Origin: Anolis sagrei
Taxonomy: Eukaryota; Chordata; Lepidosauria; Squamata; Anolidae
NCBI RefSeq assembly: GCF_037176765.1
Contig: NC_090034.1
Coordinates: 90,791,000-90,854,999, forward strand
Length of the DNA: 64,000 nt
Reading direction: 5' to 3'
The notes under the pieces were generated by a model. That model saw nothing but the letters and a program-made list of their open reading frames with translations. It searched no databases and had not been told where the DNA came from. This document shows positions 48,241 through 57,800 of this stretch, one piece after another (position 1 is the stretch's first letter; each line of letters starts with the position of its first letter). The position numbers and the translations under genes are program-made.

Positions 48241-50250
48241 AGCCCCGCCTTTACATTGGTGTGAGCTGCAGCGGAGAGTTCCGCAGTTCCTGGACCAAGC
48301 TTTTTGGGCCAACAGATGAAATGCGCCCCAACAGCTAGCTCAAAGACCAGGAATGCCTACAGTTTCGACTAGCCTTCCCCTTCCTTTACTTTGTATCTTT
48401 CCCCCAATAAAGTACTTGAAACTTGCAACTTTCTATCTCTCCGCATGCTACTTTGTATCTTTTATTGGCTCTAACTCAATAACACTCTCATAAACCCACT
48501 TTTGGGGCTCCGGAGAGCCGTGAGCCCGCGGGAGGCGCCTCCAAGCGCCCCCCGGACCCCGAATCTGCGTTCGGCCGGACCGCGGATACGGAAACCGCCA
48601 TTACAAACCCCCCTATCCGCGAAAACACTTAAGATGGCGGATCGCCGCCGTTCTAATTTTGTATTTTTCTGCCACTAATCTCAAGACTAACTGCCATCTC
48701 CTTTTCTCCGTTTTGGGCTCCTTCACCCGGGAAAAATTAAGTTTTGCGCTGAGTATTTTATCTTGCAGAGAAACAGCTGATTGTCGGTCTGGCTGGGTTT
48801 TCCGCTTCGCCGCGGCAGTATTCGATCCTCATTGACTCCAGCAGCCTGGGACCCACGGTGGTTGCCCCAGAGGCCCTGGGAAGGGGGCCAGGCATGGGTC
48901 CCGGGTCCTGACTGGGAGATACAGTTTCCAAAGGACATTGCCCCACATTTCACTGTCAGGAAACCCTCTCCGAACTCTTTTGCCCTCACTTATTGACTTC
49001 ATGCCTTAACACCTTGGACTATCTTCACGGATCTCAACTCAGGCTGCCCTGGGAGAGCCAACAGCCTCAGCCTGCGTGTGCCTTCGCCTGAAAGACCAAG
49101 ATCCTAACGGAAATGAAATACTTTTAATATCAAATATTATTGTCTTGAATAAACTTTGCTGGGTTGGGAATGGGATTCATTTATGGAATGTATAAAGGAT
49201 ATGAAGCATGATGAGATGTATAAAATGGAAATCAATCATATGAAATGTACCCTGACCCTCCTCCCCACCTTTTTCTCCCTCTGAACCTCGCCCCAAAAGG
49301 AATGTGACCTGGGGTTACTGTCAAGAGGAAATCCTATTTCCTCAAAAGTAAATCCATATTTGCATCTGTATGGCCGCAGTTGATCTTATCTTGAGGTTCA
49401 TTTTCAGAGCAGACAATGGACTGAGAGATAAGTCAACAGAAACTCCGGTAAAAGGATGATTAACTCAACCTTTGGTATTTGTGCAGCTCCTTTGTTTACA
49501 GGGCTCCCCTGTTTACAGAGTTTTGAGATCCAAATACCATCATCAGCCCCTTTTCATATTTCCTCCAGATCTCATCAACAGACCAGGAAACTCCTTTGTT
49601 TCTTCTGTCTGTCACCCCGTTGACAAACAAAGGCTCAGCAATCAGCTGGCGGACGCCTCCTGGGCATCCCGCCTCCCCTGAGCTGTCAAGCTGAGTCCCG
49701 CCTCCTGGCTGCTGATTGGACCATCTTCAGAGGCGCTAGGAAGGCTCCAATTGGCCCCCTGGAGGCGGCAGCGCTCGCTGGTTGGTCGAGGGGCGGGACA
49801 TGCGGCCAAGCCTCCTCCCAGCTGTCCCAGGGCCAGCCAATCAGGACAAAGACAGCTGACGGAAGGCGGGCGGGAGTTTCAAACTGTTTTTCCTTTGTTC
49901 TGACAATATAAAAATGCCTGTAACTTCTGTGAATGTATGCTTGTATGTGAACTATCACTACAATCGCATCCTTTTCAGCTGAATCGCAGAAATAAACGCT
50001 TCGGTCACTGGATACCTCTTCAGCCTCTGGGGAGATTAATTCTTAATATTTTGCGCTTTGGATTGGCTTTCGCTGGCTGCTCACCAGGGTCAAAAGACCC
50101 CATTAGCGGTCTTTAGGGATCTCCCTCGCTGGGAGGGCCCCACAAAAGAGCTCGATATCAAGATTATCAGATTTTCTTTCTGTGAAGGAGGTGCCATGCC
50201 GTTTTCACCCAAGAGCTTGGATCTTGGAGCAATGAACATTTCTTAAGTAA
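48241..50250 (+). mobile_element. CpG-rich, promoter-like stretch; possible LTR-retroelement fossil
   Basis: Two transcription-unit-like ends are seen. One has CCCCCAATAAAG (48413) followed by a GC-rich leader (48500-48650, many CpG). The other (49150-50050) has CCAAT boxes (GATTGGACC, CCAATCAGG), a GC box (GAGGGGCGGGAC), a TATA box CAATATAAAAATGCC (about 49907) and AATAAACGCTTCGG (about 49992). This U3-R-U5-like order fits LTRs of an endogenous retrovirus or related element. No gag, pol or env frame is present, so it is broken and old. A host CpG-island promoter is the alternative. Confidence 0.4.
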
Positions 50251-50524
50251 TGAATTCAAGCTTAATATAATGCACATCCAAATAGACTACGTAACGCTCA
50301 TCACACTAGAGAATGAATCCACTTTAAATCTGGTTTCTGCCTCCTGCAGAATTCTGGGGTTTGTAGTTTAGTGAGGGTGTTAAAGGCTCCTCCCTAAACT
50401 ACAAACCCCAAAATTCTTCAAGAGGCAGGATTTTGTTTTCATGTTTAATTTGTATTTTGTTGTTATACGTACTTGTAAACCGCCTTGAGTCGCTGATAAG
50501 GCTGAGAAAGGCGGTATACAAGTA

Positions 50525-51449
50525 TTACTTACTTACTTACTTACTTACTTAGGCGATCCCTCGTTGTCCGAGTAGGATAATCTTCCAGGGTGGGTCTGTA
50601 GGTGACTGTGGAGCCCTATTCTTGATCTGCATTGTCTTCCGCAGTGAGGGCATTGGTTTCCAGGTGGAAGGTGGTTCTGGACGGGGTTGGCTTGACACGC
50701 CTTCCTCTTGACACGTTTCTCTCTTTTGCCCTCCATTCATGCCTCTTCAAATTCTGCAGCACTGCTGGTCACAGCTGACCTCTAGCTGGAGCACTCACAG
50801 GCCAGGGCTTCCCAGTTCTCAGTGTCTATGCCAGAGTTTTTAAGGTTGGCTTTGAGGCCATCTTTAAATATCTTTTCTTTTTTAAAAATATTCTTTATTG
50901 AGATTTTCATAAGACTTAAAATATAGCAAAGAGAAAAGGGAGAAACAAAAAAAAAAACAGAAAAAGAGGAAAGAAAAAAGAAAAAAAAGCCATCTTTAAA
51001 TATCTTTTCCTGCCCACCAACATTCCATTTTCCATTCTTGAGTTTAGAGTAGAGCAACTGCTTTGGGATTCAGACAATGCGGTGATTCAGACAATGTGGC
51101 CAGTCCAGCGGAGTTGATGGCGGAGGACCATCACTTCAGTACTGGTGGTTTTTGCTTCTTCCAGCATGCTGACATTTGTCCACTTGTCTTCCCAAGAGAT
51201 TTGCAGGATTTTCCGGAGGCAGCGCGGATGGAATCGTTCCAGAAGTTGCATGTGACGTCTGTAGACCATTTTTTGTAGGCATATAGCAGGGTTGGGAGGA
51301 CAATAGCTTTATAAACAAGCACCTTGGTATCCCTACGGATGTCCCGGTCCTCAAACACTCTCTTCTTCATTCGGAAAAATGCTGCACTCGCAGAGCTCAG
51401 GCGGTGTTGTATTTTGGTGTCGATGTTGACTTTGGTGGAGAGGTGGTAC
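50525..51449 (-). mobile_element. LINE-B copy with perfect TSD
   Basis: The TACT tail is at 50525-50551. On the - strand it encodes LVYKAIVLPTLLYAYKKWST, FHPRCLRKILQISWEDKWT and a C2H2-like finger CPHCGRQCRSRIGLHSHLQT near the C-terminus. The 10-bp TSD TATACAAGTA is exact (50515-50524 and 51450-51459). Confidence 0.85.
50878..50988 (-). mobile_element. L1 3'-end fragment nested in LINE-B
   Basis: AAAATATTCTTTATTGAGAT with A-rich sequence resembles the 3' end of the L1 at 61223. A 21-bp direct repeat (50857-50877 and 50989-51009) flanks it and matches by eye throughout. Confidence 0.7.
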
Positions 51450-51521
51450 TATACAAGTATAGTAAATAAATAAATAAATAGTAAATAAACTGGATTTAAA
51501 GTGGATTTATTCTCTAGTGTG

Positions 51522-52204
51522 ATGAAGTAGCAAAATACATCAAGCTCCATGGATCGTCTTTTAGAGAACTCATATCTTAGAGAATATTCCAACTCCTAAA
51601 GGTTTTGCTGCTTGGCAGACTGAATCACTTATATAAACATGTTAAAAGGTAAGGTTGCCAACTTATCAACAGTTCACTGAAAATGCCTTTTACAACAGCC
51701 TGATCTGCGGCAATTTGGAGAAATACCTCATCTTCTGTTGTGACCACAACTACAGATAAAAGCACAAAAATAAATGCGGATAAAGAACTTAGGGTGCATC
51801 TATACTGTATGGCAGTGTGGAAGGGGCCTGAGAGAAAGAAACTTTCATAGACTTAAGTCTATTTGATCAGTTTCATAGAGTAAAGTGTCCAGGAACAGGT
51901 TAAATGATTCTTCTAACTCTGACGGCCTCTGGATTACGCAAGCTTTTTACTTTCACAAGAACCCTGCTTAATCACTGTTAATCTATTCCAGCATTTCATT
52001 CCCACAGTAGCCAAGCCCATTCTACCTGAAAGCCTACAAATAGGATTTAAGCCCCAAAACATCCCTAAACACTATGGGCCCTTCTAGAAGGGGCCTCAGT
52101 TCATCTCATGCTTTTCAGTACATCAGGATAGTTTGTTGCTATTGATACTAATGGAGTGCATATAAACATTTTCAACCATCAGATGATTTTGATCGTTAAT
52201 CTTA
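51522..52204. other. Unassigned intergenic DNA
   Basis: It contains short MITE-like remnants (AGGGTGCATCTATACTGTAT...GGAAGGGGCC near 51790) but no gene. Confidence 0.35.
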
Positions 52205-53374
52205 ATTAAAAACCAGCCACTGCCAGAAGGGACAGAGAGTTTCATCTATGCAGATGATCGTGCCATTACCGCTCAAGCAGGGAGCTTTGAGATGGTTGAA
52301 CAGAAGCTCTCCGAAGCTCTAGGTGTTCTAACTGCCTATTACTGGGAAAACCAGCTGATCCCTAATCCATCCAAAACACATACATGTGCTTTTCACCTTA
52401 AGAACAGAAAAGCATCTTGAGCTCTGAGGATTACCTAGGAAGGAATCCCACTGGAGCATTGCAGCGCACCCAAATCCCTGGGAGTCACTCTGGACCGTTC
52501 TCTGACCTACAAGAAGCACTGCCTGAATATCAACCAAAAAGTTGGCGCTAGAAACAATATCATACGGAAGCTGACTGGCACAACCTTCACAGACACAGTG
52601 AAGACATCTGCCCTTGCGTTATGCTACTCTGCTGCTGAGTATGCATGCCCAGTGTGGAACACATTTCACCACGCTAAAACAGTAGATGTGGCTCTTAATG
52701 AAACATGCCGCATTATCACGGGGTGTCTGCGCCCTACACCACTGGAGAAATTACACTGCTTAGCCGGTATGGCACCACCTGACATCCGCCGGGAAGTAGC
52801 AACCAATAGTGAAAGGACCAAGGCAGAGACATCTCCAGCTCATCCCCTGTTTGGGTATCAGCCAGCACGTCAACGACTTAAATCTAGAAATAGTTTTCTA
52901 AGATCTACAGAGACACTCACTGGAACACCTCAGCAAGCAAGAGTCCAAAAGTGGCAGGCTCAAACCCAGAACCTCAATCAATGGCTGATACCAAATGAGA
53001 GACTCCCCCCCCCCTCCGGGCACACAGAAGACTGGGTGACATGGAAGGTGTTGAACAGACTGCGCTCTGGCACCACAAGATGCAAAGCCAACCTTCAGAA
53101 ATGAGGCTACAAAGTGGAATCTACAACATGCGAGTGGGGAGAAGAGCAAACCACTGACCACCTGCTGCAATGCAACCTGAGCCCTGCTACATGCACAATG
53201 GAGGACCTCCTTGCGGCAACACCAGAGGCACTCCAAGTGGCCAGATACTTGTCAAAGGACATTTAATAGAATACCAAGCTTGCAATCTTTGTGTTTTGTT
53301 TGTTTTTGTTTGTTAAAAATGCAATACAACTGTTTGGTTTGCTCCTGACACGATAAATAAATAAATAAATAAAT
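52205..53374 (+). mobile_element. LINE-A, longest copy (RT C-terminal half)
   Basis: FIYADDRAITAQAGSFEMVE contains the RT catalytic YADD. It is followed by ALCYSAAEYACPVWNTFHHA, NETCRIITGCLRPTPLEKLH, APPDIRREVATNSERTKAET and the EEQTTDHLLQCNLSPATCTM block. It ends CACGATAAATAAATAAATAA. The frame is broken in at least two places. Clade not assigned. Confidence 0.82.
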
Positions 53375-53885
53375 AAATCTTAATTTCCACATGACTCTGG
53401 TCCCCAGTCTTAGGATAAATTAAGAACAAGTGATTGACCCAAGCTTCATAGTTTGTTGGGGATCAGAATCTATACTGAGCAAGACCCAGGCCTAATTCTA
53501 ATCAATAAACCACATCATCACCGATCAATCATATGCTTTGTTTTGTTGTTTATTGTAGAGGTAAGTTACATCTGATGTTCACCACTGATAGATTATTCCA
53601 AGTCTGTTGTTCGGTAGAAGTTTCATCCAGTCTTTTCACGTCGACTCAAATGAAAATGCTTTGAGTTCACATATTCCATTGTTGATTTTCACCGCCAAAT
53701 GAATTTAAATCAGAAAGCGTTGATACAAGTGTGAAGCATCCTATAGCACATCTTTTCATGGTGTGATGCCAAAAGAAGTAAATGAAGGTAGGTGTGACAT
53801 GGGGAGTTTTCTTAGCCTCAGAACATCATGAATGCGTAGTTGAGTTCATTTTGTTTGTCAAGTCTGGTTGCCTAGTTAGCAAGGA
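53375..53885 (-). other. Gene E 3' UTR region
   Basis: No repeat recognised. A candidate poly(A) signal lies at 53549. Confidence 0.4.
53549..53554 (-). terminator. Possible poly(A) signal of gene E
   Basis: AATAAA on the - strand, about 330 nt after the gene E stop. The position is plausible but unproven. Confidence 0.3.
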
Positions 53886-54020
53886 TCACCATAGAAATAT
53901 TGTGAGCAATATAATCCAGAGGGCCAGCCCGACACCGAATGCTGTGTTGGCCAGAATGAGTGCCATCCTGGAGTTTCGCTGAGCAGTTGTGCCATCCCCA
54001 CTGTGATTGGCTATTCGGGT
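53886..54020 (-). CDS. Gene E exon 2
   Basis: Forty-five codons with stop, the shortest second exon of the cluster. It encodes TRIANHSGDGTTAQRNSRMA, then LILANTAFGVGLALWIILLT and ends IFLW. It was found by alignment to the other second exons and has no long open frame of its own. Confidence 0.87.
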   Translation of the reverse strand, partial: TRIANHSGDGTTAQRNSRMALILANTAFGVGLALWIILLTIFLW

Positions 54021-54838
54021 CTGGGGGGAGAAAGAGATGAATTATGTATTATGTTGGCCATCAAAGAACTCTTATTTATATATTTACCTTATTTATATCC
54101 CACCTTTCTCTACCCCGAGGGGGACTCAAGGTGACTTACATATCGCACCCCTGCAGTGCCTTAAAAACATATGTTAACTTTAAAATAACCTGAATTAAAA
54201 TTAACACATAATAAACATAATTTAAATACCTTCCAATGCAATCACGCCATCCAGAGTCAGAGTCTAAGGATATTCCATAGTCAAATTGCACATTTTCCAC
54301 ATTAAAATTACTGCATTGCCCTGTTTTTCAAAAGCCTGCTCCTAGAGCCAGGTTTTTACTCTCCTTCTGAACCCTAGGAGGGAGGGGGATTCTTTGATAT
54401 CACTAGGGAGGGAGTTCCGAAACTGAGGGGTCACCACTGAGAAGGTCCTGTCTCTCGTCCCCACCAGCCATGCTTGCGAAGAAGGTGGGACCAAGAGCAG
54501 GGCCTCCCCAGACTCTTAATTTAGGAGGTGATATGTTCGGACAGGTAGGGTTTGTCTCATACTACCTGTAACATAGGAAATAATGTTTACATCCAGACTT
54601 GAGCATGGATAGAATGCTCTAGAGCAGGGGCCCACAAACTTTTTAAACAGAGGGCCAGGTCATAGTCCTTTAAACTGTTGGAGGGCCAAATTATAATTTG
54701 AAAAAAATTGAATTCCTATGCACACTGCATATATCTTATACACAATACAATAATTAAAATGAAGAACAATGTTAACAAATATAAACTTATTAGTATTTCA
54801 ATAGGAAGTGTGGGCCTACTTTTGGCTGATGAGATAGG

Positions 54839-54873
<35 letters not shown>

Positions 54874-57800
54874 GTGCTTTCAAGTCATTTCAGACTTAGG
54901 TTAACCCTGAGTGAGGGCCGGGTAAATAATCTTGGTAAATAATCATATCTGGCAACCGGGCCTTAGTTTGAGGACCCCTGCTCTAGAGAATAAAGTCACA
55001 TTTTCACTGCCATTATATTGCAGATTGAAATGCATTATATGGTCAGTGACATATAATACAGTTTATCTGCTTTGAACCAGATGTCGTGTTAGGAGCGACT
55101 TGAGAAACTGCAAGTCGCTTCCGGTGTGAGAGAATTGGCCGTTTGCAAGGACGTTGCCCAGGGGACTCCTGGACGATTTGATGTTTTTATCATCCTTGTG
55201 GGAGGCTTCTCTCATGCCCCCGCATGAGGAGCTGGAGTTGATAGAGGGTGCTCATCCACCCCTCCCCGGATTCAAACCTGCGACCTGTCGGTCTTCAGTC
55301 CTGACGGCACAAGGGTTTAACCCACTGCGCCACCGGATTAAATTGCCATATAATGTACATCAGTTTGCATTATAATGACAGTGTGCATGGGGCTAAGTAA
55401 TGTCACTGGGAGGTTGTGGGCGGAAGGAGGGGGGGTCCCTATTTTTTTTTGGAAGACACAGATATGAACATTCAGATTTTTCCTGAATGTTAGCAAGAAA
55501 CTTTCTTTAATAGTGGAATGTCAGAGTGTGGTGCCCTTGGGCACGTCCAGGCAGCAGCAAATCACAGATTTTAATCAGGCAAAAAATCCCGGGACTTCCG
55601 AAGAGGTCTACATACAGACCTGTTGGTCTCGGGATTTCTGCTTCTGTTGTCCATACTTGCTTCTTTGTTGTGGGATTTAGAGGCTCCCACGATTACCACC
55701 ATGGGACTTCTACCAGAAATTGAGGGGTGGGGGAGGGTTCAAAAAACTTAAAATGTGAAGATGGGTTCCTGGGTTATATAATCTGTATATAAGTTCAGTT
55801 CCTGGGTTATATAAACTGCAGGGCCATCTATGCAGACAGGGCGTTGTTCCTGGCTTATGCATGTCTGCTCCCGATTGCTCTTATTGTGAAAAAATGTACA
55901 GTGTTAACTAGGGGACCACGACTTTGTCCTAGCCTGAAAAAATGTGCCCTCCACATGTTTCATGAAGTTTCTGTCACACAAACAAACTTTTCACATTTTA
56001 CTCAACTGTCACCATCTTTTTAGGAATTGACTAATCAGGAACAAACATCTAAAACCTGGGAACAAACCTAAATAAAACAACCCATGATTTCTGAGTGCAG
56101 GGACGTACAGACATTTGAAGATGCGGATTTTTGGCTCAGAACTGAGATATTCCCAAAGCTGAAAATCTTATGTTTTTTGCCATTTGTAGCTATTGCTTCT
56201 GTGTTTCCAGGGAACAGCATCTGGCCACCCTTCTGTTTGCTGCAAAAGCTCCTGGAATAAAGGTATGGGCTGGACGGGCCCCTTCTTTGGAGGTTTTTAA
56301 GTAGAGGCTAGATGACCATATGTCAATAATGCTTTGACTGTGTTTTCCTGCGTGGCAGAATGGGATTGGACTGGGGTCTCTTCCAACTCTATGATTCTGT
56401 AATTCTCTTGTCCAAGTTTGTTTGTTTGTTTTTGTTATGTTTATTTCTACCCCGTCTTTCTCCCCATGGAGACTCAAAGTGGCTTACAGTAATTTGCCAT
56501 TTTTTAATATTCCTAAATTCCAGAAAGAAACAAAAAAAAAGTAATCTACCCATAAGTTAACATAAGCTACTTTTCCATGAGTGCAGTAATGGTATTAGAT
56601 AGATGGAAATTAATTATTTTTAAATAGTAATCATCCATATTCTGAAGCTTTGACATATGTTGATCTCACTTTCATGAATTCCTCCTTTTATTTGGCTTAT
56701 TTTATATAAAAGAGCAAGAAAAATATCTACCTTCCTTATCTAGCCACCCATTTGGTAGAACTGCTTCATCAGCATCATATCAGCATCTTCATGGAGGGAC
56801 TATATATTTTTGTATTGCCAATGAAGGCAGAAATTCAAAGGATCTGCAGAAATTGCTCTATATTTAAAAAGCCCAGTGATTTATGTAACCCAATATTGTC
56901 AGTTCAGAGAGGCAGTGGCTCTCTTAGCTCTAAATGAGAAATTGGATTGAGTCATCATTTTTATGCAAAGCTTATTTACTTTGCCCTCTCTAACACATCA
57001 TAAAGTATTCCTTGCTAACCTTCGAGCTGGGCTGCTTGTAGGTTGCTCTTCAATGGAGAGCTACCAGATGATCAGATGTTGGGAGTAGATCCATACTTAG
57101 AGGACTGGAACAGGGATATTATCTAATCCTGTGGTTCTCAACCTGTGGGTCTCCAGGTATTTTGTCCTACAACTCCCAGAAATCCAAGCCAGTTTACCAG
57201 CTGTTAGGATTTCTGGGAGTTGAAGGCCAAAACATCCGGGGACCCACAGGTTGAGAACTACTGATCTAATCTGATATCCGAGGGCCCATCCAGACAGGCC
57301 CCAAAACTTGGACCTGTCTCGGTTTTACTGGAGGTGTCCAAATGTTACGTCCAGTAAAAACAAATTAATTCAGAATTCATTCCCTGCTTTGTTCCAAATT
57401 AATTAAACACCTGGTAGGATTCGGATCTTAGGTAAGATCCAGGCCTTATCAGATGTGGGCCCTGTGTGGATTGGGCCTGAAGACTGTGTCACACAATTTC
57501 CAGGCCCAATCTACACATCCATCTTGGTCTTTCAGCTCCAGAAGCCCAAAAAACCCAGAGGGCTCCTGCCTCTCCCACCCAAACCCCAAAACAACCCCCA
57601 AAAGTAAAAAAGAACTTACCTGGCTGCCATTATCTTCCTCTATGCACCCTCCTGATGCAAGGAAATGACACGGTGGTGGTGGGGGAACCTTCCTTGCCCC
57701 ACCTAGGTCACCTGCTTTGTCATTTCCTCACAACAGGAAGGTGCATGGAGGAAGATAATGGTGGCTCGGGTTTTGGGGATGTGTGGACTCAAATCTGCAC

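Larger units (their letters stand above)
50440..51485 (+). mobile_element. L2-type LINE 3' end in the MITE, itself split
   Basis: GTAAACCGCCTTGAGTCGCT to GGCGGTATACAAGTA (50524) resumes at TATACAAGTATAGTAAATAA (51450). Confidence 0.7.
50302..51521. mobile_element. MITE split by a three-deep insertion nest
   Basis: Left end CACACTAGAGAATGAATCCA...CTTTAAATCTGG and right end GGATTTAAAGTGGATTTATT...CTCTAGTGTG are inverted repeats. The left part is itself palindromic (GGGTTTGTAGTTTAGTGAGG and CCTAAACTACAAACCCC). Confidence 0.7.
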
